DNA from: Clostridia bacterium
GTDB lineage: Bacteria; Bacillota; Clostridia; Christensenellales; Borkfalkiaceae
DNA: 64,000 bases
Assembly: GCA_017407325.1 (NCBI GenBank)
Contig: JAFQWV010000022.1
Coordinates: forward strand, 1-64,000
Direction: 5' to 3'
The translations under genes were made by a program, and so were the position numbers. Positions within the stretch are counted from its first letter, which is position 1; each line of letters begins with the position of its first letter. Shown here in pieces: positions 16,507 to 25,246 of this stretch. The notes beneath the pieces are model-generated. The model did no database searches, had not been told where the DNA came from, and saw nothing but the letters and a program-made list of their open reading frames with translations.

Positions 16507-16542
16507 TAATTAAACAATTTATTTCTTAAAAGGGAGATAAAA

Positions 16543-17064
16543 ATGGTAGATAAAAAATCGGTAGTCAATTTTGTTTACGCTATTGCGTTAGTAGGTGCGA
16601 TTATATCTTGTTTTGGCATTTTAAATGAATTTTTTAATATTTTGCAGCTGTACGAAACAAATGTTGCGGGATTAGCTGTATTTAACAAAGATAATTATTT
16701 TATTCCGTTAACTTTCTATTTGATAGCATTTATTATTAGCGCTATTGCAATAACGCTTTCAATTCTTCATTTGTTTGGTAAAGTAAATAAAAAGGTTGCA
16801 GACATAATTCTTTTGAGTGCTTGCGTAATAATTTTTATTATGTCGTTCGTTTTTGTATATAAAGTAAGGTTTACTTATAGTTATAATACGTCATATAACC
16901 ACGAAATGAGCTATTTCGACTATTTGGCGTATTACACTTTTCGTTCTGGCGTAATGTCGTTTGTGGCAAATGCTGGTATCATTTTGGTGTGTAGTTTGAT
17001 TGACGGAAGATATAAAAAATTACAGAAAACTGCTGAAACGGAAGAAAAAATAGAAACGTGCTAA
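16543..17064 (+). CDS. four-pass membrane protein, unknown
   Basis: This 173-residue protein has four hydrophobic segments (about 8-30, 58-82, 88-108 and 137-157) with a short charged C-terminal tail, KKLQKTAETEEK. An AGGGAG site precedes the ATG. It has its own strong promoter, nearly identical in layout to that of the zinc-ribbon triplet downstream, so the two units may respond together. No family is recognised. Confidence 0.6.
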   Translation: MVDKKSVVNFVYAIALVGAIISCFGILNEFFNILQLYETNVAGLAVFNKDNYFIPLTFYLIAFIISAIAITLSILHLFGKVNKKVADIILLSACVIIFIMSFVFVYKVRFTYSYNTSYNHEMSYFDYLAYYTFRSGVMSFVANAGIILVCSLIDGRYKKLQKTAETEEKIETC

Positions 17065-17122
17065 GCTGAAAACACCGATATTTTATTCGAGAAAATATCA
17101 ATGCAAGAAATAAAATTGCCTA

Positions 17123-17151
17123 TTGACAAAGGTCTTTTTTGGTGGTATGAT
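17123..17151 (+). promoter_or_regulatory. promoter of the zinc-ribbon microprotein operon
   Basis: TTGACA (17123-17128), 17 bases, TATGAT (17146-17151), within a duplicated leader shared with the gene at 16543. Confidence 0.7.
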
Positions 17152-17193
17152 TAAATAAACAATTTAATTGTTAAAAAAGTGAGGTAAAAAATT

Positions 17194-17391
17194 ATGGCTA
17201 TTGTATCTTGTAGCGAATGTGGTGCGTCAGTTTCGACAGGCGCTAGGTCTTGCCCTAATTGCGGATATAGCCCAAGCGAAAGATGTCATTCTTGCTGGTC
17301 TTACGACGCATATGACGACGAATGCAGTTACTGCGGAAAGTCTGGCGACGATGCTGCTTGTCCACACTATTCGTATAACGATTACGACTGA
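17194..17391 (+). CDS. double zinc-ribbon microprotein 1
   Basis: This 65-residue protein has nine cysteines at residues 6, 9, 20, 23, 31, 34, 44, 47 and 56. The first four form a CxxC-x10-CxxC zinc ribbon and the next four a second one, and the tail is acidic with many Tyr and Asp. It is the first of three tandem paralogues that share even their GTGAGGT ribosome site leader. Zinc-ribbon proteins of this kind are usually adaptor or nucleic-acid-associated proteins, but no specific role can be read here. Confidence 0.75.
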   Translation: MAIVSCSECGASVSTGARSCPNCGYSPSERCHSCWSYDAYDDECSYCGKSGDDAACPHYSYNDYD

Positions 17392-17410
17392 TAAGGTGAG
17401 GTGAAAAATT

Positions 17411-17614
17411 ATGGCTATCGTTACATGTCGCGAATGCGGAGCATCAGTTTCAACTGGTGCAAGAACTTGCCCTAACTGCGGTTACAGTCCAAACGCAAGA
17501 TGTCATTCTTGCTGGGATTACGACGGTTATGATGAAACGTGCAAATATTGCGGAAAGTCTGGGGATTCCGCTGCTTGTCCGGCTTATTTGTATGAAGACG
17601 ATATTGACTGGTAA
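17411..17614 (+). CDS. double zinc-ribbon microprotein 2
   Basis: This 67-residue paralogue keeps all nine cysteines of the first copy and the invariant N-terminal block ECGASVSTGAR. The differences cluster in the acidic tail, which ends YEDDIDW. It starts 19 bases after the first copy, with the same GAGGTGAAAAATTATGGC-type leader, so the gene and its ribosome site were duplicated together. Confidence 0.75.
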   Translation: MAIVTCRECGASVSTGARTCPNCGYSPNARCHSCWDYDGYDETCKYCGKSGDSAACPAYLYEDDIDW

Positions 17615-17652
17615 AAAAATTTTAATTTTTAATAAAAAGTGAGGTAAAAATT

Positions 17653-17850
17653 ATGGCAATTGTTTCTTGTAGCGAATGCGGTTTTTCTGTTTCGACTGGT
17701 GCTAGAACTTGCCCAAACTGTGGCTACAGTCCAAATACGACTTGCGCGTACTGTGTTTCTTGCGACGGGTATGATTGCGAGTGTAATTATTGTGATAAAA
17801 CACCAAGCGATGCTGCTTGTCCACACTTCGTGTACGACGATTTCGACTAA
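17653..17850 (+). CDS. double zinc-ribbon microprotein 3
   Basis: This 65-residue third copy is the most diverged. The second ribbon reads CAYCVSCDGYDCECNYC, adding two cysteines (residues 37 and 42) and losing the Trp seen in copies 1 and 2. The first ribbon is almost unchanged. A terminator follows 20 bases later. The extra cysteines could change metal occupancy or allow a different partner. Confidence 0.75.
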   Translation: MAIVSCSECGFSVSTGARTCPNCGYSPNTTCAYCVSCDGYDCECNYCDKTPSDAACPHFVYDDFD

Positions 17851-17871
17851 GTCGATAAATTAACAATCAAT

Positions 17872-17902
17872 AAAAAGTACTTCTACGGTGCTTTTTATTT
17901 TT
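17872..17902 (+). terminator. terminator of the zinc-ribbon operon
   Basis: AAAAAGTAC (17872-17880) pairs with GTGCTTTTT (17888-17896), and T residues follow. Confidence 0.75.
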
Positions 17903-17920
17903 ACCTTTTTAGAGAAGTTT

Positions 17921-18478
17921 ATGAAAAGTTTAAGCTCAAATAAATGGCGTATTATATCCATAATAAACTTAATATTTGCTTGGGCGGGGCTATTTTTTGC
18001 CGTAAAAATAATTTTGAGTTCAAATTATAAAGTTTTTACTAATTTTTCCTTTCTCGCCTTTTTGCTTTTCGTTTTATGGGGGCTTACGCAGTTTTTTGCC
18101 CTTATCTTTAACGAGCGCGTTTATATGTGGCTTAATAATAAATATTTCCTAACGTTTTTAGGTATAAATCAAACGTTTACGCTAATTACCTTTGCGTTTG
18201 CAAATTATTTTAACGGTTTTGATTTGATTTATACAATATTTATTTGCGTAGTAGTTCCCGTTTGGTTTATGCTTTTTTATTTTCTACTTCAAAAGTCTAA
18301 AAATATTAAAATTAAATACTCGGCGATTTTTATTATTTTTCCACTTTTAACGTTATGGAGCGCAACCGAAAACAAGATAATTTATACAGCGTTGATAATT
18401 GGATATGCACTAATAACCGTTTTATATTGTTTAATATCAAAAATAAAGCGCAAAAAACCAAAGAAGAACGTCAGATAA
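17921..18478 (+). CDS. multi-pass membrane protein, unknown
   Basis: This 185-residue protein has about six hydrophobic segments and a Lys/Arg-rich C-terminus (KIKRKKPKKN). The ATG at 17921 is used because the in-frame GTG at 17888 lies inside the preceding terminator stem. Its ribosome binding site is weak. The orientation follows the positive-inside rule, with the basic tail in the cytosol. No family is recognised. Confidence 0.55.
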   Translation: MKSLSSNKWRIISIINLIFAWAGLFFAVKIILSSNYKVFTNFSFLAFLLFVLWGLTQFFALIFNERVYMWLNNKYFLTFLGINQTFTLITFAFANYFNGFDLIYTIFICVVVPVWFMLFYFLLQKSKNIKIKYSAIFIIFPLLTLWSATENKIIYTALIIGYALITVLYCLISKIKRKKPKKNVR

Positions 18479-18492
18479 TCACAAAAGATTAT

Positions 18493-18526
18493 GCGACTGT
18501 AAGAAAAGTCTTACAGTCGCAGATTT
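18493..18526 (+). terminator. Rho-independent terminator
   Basis: A perfect 12-bp stem (18493-18504 with 18509-18520) with an AAAG loop, followed by a T tract. Confidence 0.85.
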
Positions 18527-18659
18527 TTATTTAAAGTGTCAAATTTAATATTAGTACAATAAATTGTACATTGAATAATATATATTAGATGCGCTATTGA
18601 CATTTTTTGGTAGTTATAGTAACATTATATTAATAAAAATAAACGAAGGAGAAGGTTTT

Positions 18660-19472
18660 ATGAGAAAATTATTACAGATATCATTAATCGTAATCTTAGT
18701 GCTTTCAACCGTGCTTTTTGCAAGTGCGTGTGAGTACGATGAAGAAAACGGTGGCGAAATTAACAGTGGTAATTCTAGCACACTAACAAGTGGTAATAAT
18801 GATTCAATTAATAACGGTGGGAATTGCAGTATAGATATGCCGTTAGCAAAAGAATATACCGTTCAGTTTGACGTAAACGGTGGTTCAGAAATACCTTCTG
18901 AGAAAACAACTTCTTTAAAAACTGCGCCGTCGACTTCTAGAAAGGATTATTTGTTTGACGGTTGGTTTTTAGATAGCGCGCTTAGAAACGAAGTTAAATT
19001 CCCGCTAGATATTGAAAACGATACAACGCTTTATGCAAAGTGGGTAAAGCTTGCAGACACTCAGCATTTGCAGTCGTCAGTTATTAAATGTTGGAGTGGA
19101 AATGAATCTTCTGCCATATATTACATAACGCCGTCGGGGTTTGAACTAGAAAAACTCGCGACATTAGACTACTCAATGCAAATTGAGGTTTCATATAACG
19201 TCCATTATGAAAAAGATTATAACGTTCCACTTGACATAGGTTATGCTGGCGCGCCAAAATATGAAATTTACGTCATTAATTCAGACCGATTAGGCGTAGC
19301 CGAAGAAGATGTTAAGACTGAACTTACTAAGGTTAGCAAAACGATTACGTACACCAGTAATGTCGTTGACTTGATAAATCAAAGAATTACACTTGAATTT
19401 TCCACCGACAATATCCAAAACAAAATCCATTTTACAAATATTGTTGTAAGTTATAAGTGTGTAGAAAATTAA
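18660..19472 (+). CDS. lipoprotein with one InlB B-repeat
   Basis: This 270-residue product starts with a lipoprotein signal ending in LFASAC, so it should be anchored on the outer face of the membrane. A Ser/Asn/Gly-rich linker follows. Then comes one Listeria-Bacteroides (InlB B) repeat: VQFDVNGGSEIPSEKTT, then FDGWFLDS and TTLYAKW. The C-terminal 130 residues are beta-rich and not recognised. GAAGGAG precedes the ATG at 18660; the in-frame reading from 18597 has no site. B-repeats usually act as stalks or in adhesion. Confidence 0.8.
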   Translation: MRKLLQISLIVILVLSTVLFASACEYDEENGGEINSGNSSTLTSGNNDSINNGGNCSIDMPLAKEYTVQFDVNGGSEIPSEKTTSLKTAPSTSRKDYLFDGWFLDSALRNEVKFPLDIENDTTLYAKWVKLADTQHLQSSVIKCWSGNESSAIYYITPSGFELEKLATLDYSMQIEVSYNVHYEKDYNVPLDIGYAGAPKYEIYVINSDRLGVAEEDVKTELTKVSKTITYTSNVVDLINQRITLEFSTDNIQNKIHFTNIVVSYKCVEN

Positions 19473-19475
19473 TCT

Positions 19476-19913
19476 ATGGAACTTGTTATTAAAAAATTTG
19501 AAGACTTAAGCCTTTTCGAGTTATACGAGATTGCAAAAGCAAGACAAAACGTTTTTATAGTAGAACAAAATTGTGCGTATCAAGACTTAGACGACTACGA
19601 TAAGCGTGCTATACACGTGTTTTTCTGCGAATCGGGTAAGGTTTTGGCGTACTTAAGAGTATTAGATAAAAACACAAAATTCAGCGAAGTATCTATCGGT
19701 AGAATTATCACAACCGAGCGTGGGAAAGGGCTTGGCGCAAAAATCGTTCAAGAAGGTTTAAAGGTCGCAAAAAGCGTTTATAACGCAGAAATGGTGCTTG
19801 TTGGTGCTCAGCTTTACGCAAAAGGTTTTTACGAAAAGCAGGGCTTTTTGAAGTGCTCTGACGTTTACCTGGAAGACGGTATCGAGCATATTTATATGAG
19901 AAGAAAGTTTTAA
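19476..19913 (+). CDS. elaA: GNAT acetyltransferase, ElaA-like
   Basis: This 145-residue member of the ElaA branch of GNAT enzymes transfers acetyl from acetyl-CoA to an unknown amine. Diagnostic blocks are ARQNVFIVEQNCAYQDLD (about 22-39), IGRIITTERGKGLG for CoA binding (about 74-87), GAQLYAKGFYEKQGF (about 112-126) and the C-terminal IEHIYMRRKF. It starts four bases after the lipoprotein stop and so is probably in the same transcript, although no functional link is apparent. Confidence 0.85.
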   Translation: MELVIKKFEDLSLFELYEIAKARQNVFIVEQNCAYQDLDDYDKRAIHVFFCESGKVLAYLRVLDKNTKFSEVSIGRIITTERGKGLGAKIVQEGLKVAKSVYNAEMVLVGAQLYAKGFYEKQGFLKCSDVYLEDGIEHIYMRRKF

Positions 19914-19965
19914 ATTAATATTTATAAAAACAACCTGATTTTTTGTGTGAAAACAAAATAATACT

Positions 19966-19994
19966 GCCGAGAAGATTTTACTTCTCGGCGATTT
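19966..19994 (+). terminator. probable terminator
   Basis: GCCGAGAAG (19966-19974) pairs with 19981-19989; the following tract is only moderately T-rich. Confidence 0.6.
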
Positions 19995-20041
19995 ATTAAT
20001 CGCGTTATAGCGTAGTTTCTATTATTTTTACGAATTACCAC

Positions 20042-20070
20042 TTGAAAATAGATGATAAATATGTTACAAT
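20042..20070 (+). promoter_or_regulatory. promoter of the ZIP transporter gene
   Basis: TTGAAA (20042-20047), 17 bases, TACAAT (20065-20070), about 30 bases before the ATG. Confidence 0.6.
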
Positions 20071-20101
20071 AAATATAAACTAAAAAGGTAAAAATAATGA
20101 T

Positions 20102-20860
20102 ATGAAAGAAGTATTACTTACTGCGTTTGGCGTTGGTGGGGCAACGCTAGTTGGTGCAATTATAGGTTTTTTAATAAAGAAACCGTCTCAAAAAGCAAAC
20201 GATATAATTTTATCGTTTGCAGCGGGCGTGATGCTATCGGCGGCGGTTATTGGGCTTATCGTGCCGTCGCTAGGCTACAACGGGAATTGGGGTATTCTGA
20301 TTACTGTCGTAGGGGTTTTGTGCGGTGCGTTTTTCTTAAATATCGTCGATAAACTCGTTCCGCACTTACACAAAATATCGGGCGTAGATATCGAAGCGCA
20401 CCCAGATAAAACTAATAGTATCAATAAAATTTTGCTATTCGTTATTGCAATCGCTATACACAACCTGCCAGAAGGTATCGCTGCCGGCGTAAGTTTTGGT
20501 GATGGAAACAACGCGCACGCGTTTTCCGTGTCTTTAGGTATTGCGCTACAAAATATCCCGGAAGGCATGGTTATTATCGCGCCAATGATAGCTGCTGGAA
20601 TAAGCAAGAAAAAGACTTTTTTAATTGCGTCGCTAACCGGGGTTATCGAAATTGTCGGAACGCTAGTTGGATATTTCTTTGTTAGTATCTCAAGTGCGAT
20701 ACTTCCTTTTATGCTCGCGTTTGCAGGGGGAACGATGCTTTACGTTATAAGCGACGAAATGATACCCGAAACCCACTCGCACGGAAACGAAAGGCTTGCA
20801 ACGTACGCACTGCTTATTGGTTTTTGCGTAATGCTTGCGTTCGATTTCTTTATTGGTTAA
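20102..20860 (+). CDS. ZIP-family divalent metal transporter
   Basis: This 252-residue membrane protein has eight predicted transmembrane helices. The metal-binding motifs of ZIP proteins are HNLPEGIAAGVSFG in helix 4 (about 121-134) and NIPEGMVI in helix 5 (about 151-158). It should import zinc, iron or manganese, but the substrate cannot be decided. A His-containing loop (PETHSHG, near 225) may hold metal. It ends in a hairpin shared with the convergent acyltransferase gene. Confidence 0.9.
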   Translation: MKEVLLTAFGVGGATLVGAIIGFLIKKPSQKANDIILSFAAGVMLSAAVIGLIVPSLGYNGNWGILITVVGVLCGAFFLNIVDKLVPHLHKISGVDIEAHPDKTNSINKILLFVIAIAIHNLPEGIAAGVSFGDGNNAHAFSVSLGIALQNIPEGMVIIAPMIAAGISKKKTFLIASLTGVIEIVGTLVGYFFVSISSAILPFMLAFAGGTMLYVISDEMIPETHSHGNERLATYALLIGFCVMLAFDFFIG

Positions 20861-20864
20861 AATT

Positions 20865-20902
20865 AAAAAGTGGCGAATAATCGACTTATTCGCCACTTTT
20901 TT
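20865..20902. terminator. bidirectional terminator overlapping a stop codon
   Basis: A perfect 16-bp stem (20865-20880 with 20886-20901) has an A tract on one side and a T tract on the other. The right arm contains the stop codon of the acyltransferase gene. Confidence 0.85.
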
Positions 20903-21914
20903 GTTCAATTTCTTCGCTAAATCTTCTTTTTTTGATTGATTTTATTATCGGTCGTGATATAAATACGTACGCATAACAAATTCCTGTTGTCAATACGAAT
21001 ACGCACGTTACGAACAGCCAATGAATAAACGGTGGTTCTGGGATAAGTCTGTCAAGAGTGAATAGCAGTATGTTACTTATTAACAAAAATGACAGAGAAT
21101 GTTTTCCTGCAATTTCCAAAAAGGAAAATCTTTTTATAAGCTTGCACACTAAATAGTAGGTGTAAATTATAAAGAATCCGCCGACTACCCAAGTAAGTGA
21201 CGGTGGAAATCTTGACGGATAGAAGCCGTAAAATCCCACGAAAAGGAAAAATAGAAAAGTGCAGCCAAGCGATATAAAATATATGTAAAAATTAAAAAAT
21301 ATCTTATGCTCGCTTACGTAAAAGCCTATCAAGAAATAAAATCCGTATTGAATTATAGGAAAACTGCTAAAGCGATAAGTTCCGACGAAAACTCCGAAAA
21401 AGTCGTTCGTTACCGTGCCGTAGTTAAAGCCGGTAAATGCTAGACATAAAATAGCGACTATTATAAACTTAATTTTATTTTGAACGAGTTTTTTGATAGG
21501 TTTAAAAAGAAAAATATTTACAAGATAAACGAACGCAAAGCTTACGATAAATTCAGAATAGCCGGGGATGTTGCGAATAAGAATCATATCTACAATATTT
21601 ATAAATCCCGCTTTTTGTATTAGTAATAAACTAAACGTTCCCGATACGTAAAAGGCAAGTAGCGTTTTTATAAATCCCATAAGCATGCGCTTTTCTGCAT
21701 CTTTTTTGTTGGAGTACGCAATAGGAAAAACGTAGCCTAAACAAAACATAAAACCAGGAAAGGAAGTCAGCCCGACAAATACAGTAAACGGCGTTTCAAT
21801 CGGCCCGTTTGGAAAGAACATTAAAACGTGGCATAAAATCATCAAAAAGACTAAAATGCCTTTCATAAGGTCAATACTATTATCTCTTTTTTGTAAATCT
21901 AATTCTTTATCCAT
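20886..21914 (-). CDS. membrane acyltransferase (acyltransferase-3 family)
   Basis: This 342-residue protein has about ten hydrophobic segments. It opens with RDNSIDLMKGILVFLMILCH, the usual start of acyltransferase-3 proteins (SIDxxKGI, with the His at the end of helix 1). Such enzymes O-acetylate cell-envelope polysaccharides or lipids. The last residues (SEEIEQKSGE) are encoded inside the terminator stem. It is alone on its strand. Confidence 0.8.
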   Translation of the reverse strand: MDKELDLQKRDNSIDLMKGILVFLMILCHVLMFFPNGPIETPFTVFVGLTSFPGFMFCLGYVFPIAYSNKKDAEKRMLMGFIKTLLAFYVSGTFSLLLIQKAGFINIVDMILIRNIPGYSEFIVSFAFVYLVNIFLFKPIKKLVQNKIKFIIVAILCLAFTGFNYGTVTNDFFGVFVGTYRFSSFPIIQYGFYFLIGFYVSEHKIFFNFYIYFISLGCTFLFFLFVGFYGFYPSRFPPSLTWVVGGFFIIYTYYLVCKLIKRFSFLEIAGKHSLSFLLISNILLFTLDRLIPEPPFIHWLFVTCVFVLTTGICYAYVFISRPIIKSIKKRRFSEEIEQKSGE

Positions 21915-22026
21915 AATCTATTTGATTATACCATAAAAATAAAATAAATCAATACTAAATAACGCTAAGATTAATAATAATTAGGTTTTTTGTTAATTGC
22001 TCTCAGAAAAAGGTTTTTTGAAAGGG

Positions 22027-22055
22027 TTGATTAAAGGGGAATAGTGTGGTAAAAT
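22027..22055 (+). promoter_or_regulatory. promoter of the first pectate-lyase-like gene
   Basis: TTGATT (22027-22032), 17 bases, TAAAAT (22050-22055). Confidence 0.55.
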
Positions 22056-22073
22056 AGTCGCAAGGGGTGCAGG

Positions 22074-23792
22074 ATGAAAAAAATAATCGCAATTTTAATT
22101 TCAGTAATGCTTACGTTCGCGCTTAGCTCGTGCAGACAACAGCCTCAAGATGGCGTTGAAAATGTTGATAGCGTATACGTTCAAGCTTTTGGTTATAACG
22201 AAATGATTGACGTATCTGTTAGGACTTATGAGTCGGCAGAATATGCTTTTTACTATAAAAAGTCGGGCGATAGCACGTTTATTACAGTCGATAGCTCGCT
22301 TATTTATCAAGACTTAGAAAATAAACGTTGTGAAATCGTTGGGCTGGAAAAGGGCGAGTACGACGTCAAAGTTACGGAAACATTAAACGGTGAAACGAAA
22401 GAAAAAGTGGTTAAAAATATTTCTGTTTCTGCACTTGATAGGTCAGGCTATGCGCATTTTAATAATCAATCGGGGGTTGGCGCTTATAACGACGACGGAA
22501 CCTTAAAATCTGACGCTTACGTAATTTATCTCAACAACGAAAACAAGAACACCGTTACTGCAACTTTTTCGGGGAAACGGTATATTGGAATAGTGAATAT
22601 TTTAGCTAATCTTAAGTATGCAACCACGCCCGTTGCGATAAGAGTAATGGACAGAATTTCAACCAATCAATGGGTGTATAAGGCGGTTACCCCAAGACTT
22701 ACCGACGATTCTAACCTGTCAAGCACTCATTTTGAGAACGAGTTTTCGACCGAGTTTGGCGAAAATATACAAAATCTTACGCTTAGGTTGTTTGACAAAA
22801 AAGAAGGTAAAATTTATAGATATATAACGACCAAAACAGGGGTAATAAGAGACGTAGACCAAACGACTACGACAGCTACTATCGTTTATAATAAAAACGA
22901 TCATCCACAGATAAAAGGCAAACAGGTTTATCACGACGATTCGAATTTTAATAGCGCTCCAATAAAAAACGCGAAAAACGTCACTATCGAAGGTGTTACG
23001 AAATACGCGGAAATTTTTCAATGGGGACTTTCTTTTTCTAATTGTAGTTCTATTGAAATAAGAAATCTTACCTTCACCGATTACACGGAAGATGCCGTAG
23101 GTTTTAGTTCGAGTGCGCCTTCAGTTGATACGAACGGGCGCATTTGGGTACATAACAATCGATTTAATAAAGGCAAAAATAACTGGGATTTAACGGGTGA
23201 GCAGGATAAATACGCAGGCGACGGCGCGGTGGATATAAATCAAGTTAATTCGGTAACCGTCTCGTATAATGAATTTATAGGTTGTAATAAAACGGGTTTA
23301 GTTTCATCTAGTGACGAACAAAAATGCAAAAATATAACGTTCCATCACAACTATTACAAGGATATTTCGTCAAGACTTCCGTTAGCGCGTGGCGCAAATA
23401 TTCATATTTATAACAATTATTACGATAATTGCAGTTCTTGTTTAAACATAAGAGTGGGCGCGTTCGTTTTTAGCGAAAACAACTATTTTAACAATTCTAA
23501 AAAATGCCATCAAGTAACAAATTCGGCAATAAAGTCGTTTGGCGACGTGTTTATAAACTCAACGGGCGTAAACTCTATAAAGGTTACAGACAGAGAACAA
23601 ACCGTTCAAAGTACCTGCACATTAGAGGGAATTGACTATTCAAACTTCGATACAGACGAAAATTTATTCTATTACGATACGAAAAACAAAAAATCTGCCG
23701 TTGCAATTTTAAACGACGCAAGCGAAGTTGTTAGTTTCAACGCAAAATACTCTGGCGTAAAAGGAAAATACGAAAGACTTCCGCTCGAGTAA
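22074..23792 (+). CDS. pectate-lyase-like lipoprotein (PL1 family)
   Basis: This 572-residue protein has a lipoprotein signal ending in ALSSC and an N-terminal beta domain. A right-handed beta-helix of polysaccharide lyase family 1 follows. Typical blocks are VHNNRFNKG (about 360), DGAVDINQVNSVTVSYNEF (about 385-403), ITFHHNYYKDISSRLPLARG (about 421-440, with the RxPxxR catalytic-arginine motif) and IHIYNNYYDNC. It should cleave pectin-like polymers outside the cell by beta-elimination. A second PL1 lipoprotein lies at 38449. Promoter and AGG-type site are present. Confidence 0.85.
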   Translation: MKKIIAILISVMLTFALSSCRQQPQDGVENVDSVYVQAFGYNEMIDVSVRTYESAEYAFYYKKSGDSTFITVDSSLIYQDLENKRCEIVGLEKGEYDVKVTETLNGETKEKVVKNISVSALDRSGYAHFNNQSGVGAYNDDGTLKSDAYVIYLNNENKNTVTATFSGKRYIGIVNILANLKYATTPVAIRVMDRISTNQWVYKAVTPRLTDDSNLSSTHFENEFSTEFGENIQNLTLRLFDKKEGKIYRYITTKTGVIRDVDQTTTTATIVYNKNDHPQIKGKQVYHDDSNFNSAPIKNAKNVTIEGVTKYAEIFQWGLSFSNCSSIEIRNLTFTDYTEDAVGFSSSAPSVDTNGRIWVHNNRFNKGKNNWDLTGEQDKYAGDGAVDINQVNSVTVSYNEFIGCNKTGLVSSSDEQKCKNITFHHNYYKDISSRLPLARGANIHIYNNYYDNCSSCLNIRVGAFVFSENNYFNNSKKCHQVTNSAIKSFGDVFINSTGVNSIKVTDREQTVQSTCTLEGIDYSNFDTDENLFYYDTKNKKSAVAILNDASEVVSFNAKYSGVKGKYERLPLE

Positions 23793-23809
23793 AAATATTT
23801 CAAATAGTA

Positions 23810-23838
23810 TTGAAAAATTAAATATATTATGGTAGAAT
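23810..23838 (+). promoter_or_regulatory. promoter of the HTH gene at 23880
   Basis: TTGAAA (23810-23815), 17 bases, TAGAAT (23833-23838). Confidence 0.6.
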
Positions 23839-23879
23839 ATATTTAAATAGACGGAAAAACTGCTCGCTAAGGAGAATTT

Positions 23880-24398
23880 ATGGGAAGAATTTCAACGAAA
23901 GAAAATAAAACGCTTTATCAAAAATCAAGGGAAAAACTTGAGTTAAGTCGCGAAAAAGCAAGCGAACTTACCGAAATTGAGCCTTATAGAATAGAAAGAA
24001 TAGAGAATGAAAAAATTCAACCAAGCCCTTGGGATATAGTTGCTATGGCAAGCGCGTACAAAGAACCGCAGCTTTGCAACCACTATTGCGCGAACGAATG
24101 TCCTATCGGTATGAAATACGTTCCAGAAGTTCAAATCAAAGATTTAGCGCAAGTAGTGCTTGAAATGCTGGCGTCACTTAATTCAATGAACAGAAGGCAA
24201 GAAAGGCTTATAGAAATTACGGTTGACGGCATTATAAAAGACGAAGAACTTGAAGATTTTATCAATATTCAAACGGAGCTTGAACGAATTTCTATGACGG
24301 TCGAAACGCTTAAGTTTTGGACGGAGCGCATGATAGCAACTGGAAAAATCGACTTAAAAATTTATAACGAGCTTTTAAAAAATAAGAAAAACAAATAA
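23880..24398 (+). CDS. HTH-type regulator with Cys-rich linker
   Basis: This 172-residue protein has an N-terminal XRE-like helix-turn-helix (LSREKASELTEIEPYRIERIE, about residues 21-41). A cysteine group CNHYCANECPIG (about 61-72) follows and could bind zinc or an Fe-S cluster. A long helical C-terminal part with LERISMTVETLKFWTERM probably serves for dimerisation. It has a strong AAGGAG site and its own promoter and terminator. It lies upstream of the TerY-like cassette, but nothing shows that it regulates it. Confidence 0.7.
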   Translation: MGRISTKENKTLYQKSREKLELSREKASELTEIEPYRIERIENEKIQPSPWDIVAMASAYKEPQLCNHYCANECPIGMKYVPEVQIKDLAQVVLEMLASLNSMNRRQERLIEITVDGIIKDEELEDFINIQTELERISMTVETLKFWTERMIATGKIDLKIYNELLKNKKNK

Positions 24399-24412
24399 GA
24401 TAAAAAAACTTC

Positions 24413-24441
24413 AAAAAAACGGCTTGTCGAGCCGTTTTTTT
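24413..24441 (+). terminator. Rho-independent terminator
   Basis: AAAACGGCT pairs with AGCCGTTTT around a five-base loop, followed by a T run; it ends the HTH gene. Confidence 0.85.
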
Positions 24442-24580
24442 GTTTTTATAAAAATGATTTTTGCAAAATGAGAAAAATAAAGGGGGCTATTTTTACTTTT
24501 TAGTAATTTTTGTTTTTTTAAGTTAGTGGTACAATCAAACTGTAGAAAAATCGCCAAGGGGCGAAAAAAGGAGAAATAGT

Positions 24581-25231
24581 ATGAATAAAACTGTATATTT
24601 TGTAATTGACTGTTCAGGCTCAATGCACGGCTCGCGCGCGGACGCGGTAAATACTGCAATGCAAAAAGTAGTACAAGAAGCAATCCCTGAAATTAAGGCG
24701 CAAAAAAACAACGACTTGCAAATTAGTTTTAAGGTTCTAGGCTTTTCAGATGCTTTTTCAGGAAAGGTTTGCGAGCTTATGCCAAAGACTGATCTAGACG
24801 ACTTTACCGATTGGGATTTTATCGACCAAGAAACCTTCAACGGCGGAACTCCTACAGGTGCTGCGCTTCAAGCTGTTATTGACGACCTTAAGGGTGGAAA
24901 CCGTGGCGAACCTGATATGAACGCCGTTGCGCCTGCAATAATTCTTATTTCAGACGGCGAGCCAAACGGATCTTCGCCAACTTATGAAGAAGTGTTAAAA
25001 TGTGCCGAAAAAGGAAATCCTGACGAAGTAAAAATGTTCAGAAAAGCACTTCGTGTAGCACTTGGGATTTGCGTAGACGAAAGGGGTCGCGAAAGCTTAG
25101 TTAAGTTTGGAAAGCTTAGCGACAAGCTTGAAAAAGCTGGATATAAATCGTACTACGATTGTTCAGACACATACGTTGACGACTTTGTAAATATTCTAAA
25201 ATCTATGACGGTAAATATGTCGATAGGTTAA
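24581..25231 (+). CDS. TerY-like VWA-domain protein
   Basis: This 216-residue protein is a single von Willebrand factor A domain. The MIDAS metal site is complete: DCSGSM (residues 10-15), the Thr in GGTPTG (about 86-91) and the Asp in SDGEP (about 125-129). There is no signal peptide, so it acts in the cytosol. It matches TerY, the first member of the TerY-P triad described for tellurite-resistance-type stress systems, in which a phosphatase and a kinase follow. Both are present downstream here. An AAAGGAG site precedes the ATG. Confidence 0.85.
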   Translation: MNKTVYFVIDCSGSMHGSRADAVNTAMQKVVQEAIPEIKAQKNNDLQISFKVLGFSDAFSGKVCELMPKTDLDDFTDWDFIDQETFNGGTPTGAALQAVIDDLKGGNRGEPDMNAVAPAIILISDGEPNGSSPTYEEVLKCAEKGNPDEVKMFRKALRVALGICVDERGRESLVKFGKLSDKLEKAGYKSYYDCSDTYVDDFVNILKSMTVNMSIG

Positions 25232-25246
25232 TCTTTGTGAACTTGT

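Noticed and set aside
17888..17920. GTG start of the membrane protein at 17921
   Set aside because: This codon lies in the right arm of a terminator stem and has no ribosome binding site.
22101..22310. Minus-strand ORF under the pectate-lyase-like gene
   Set aside because: It lies fully inside a strong coding sequence on the other strand and has no site or domain of its own.
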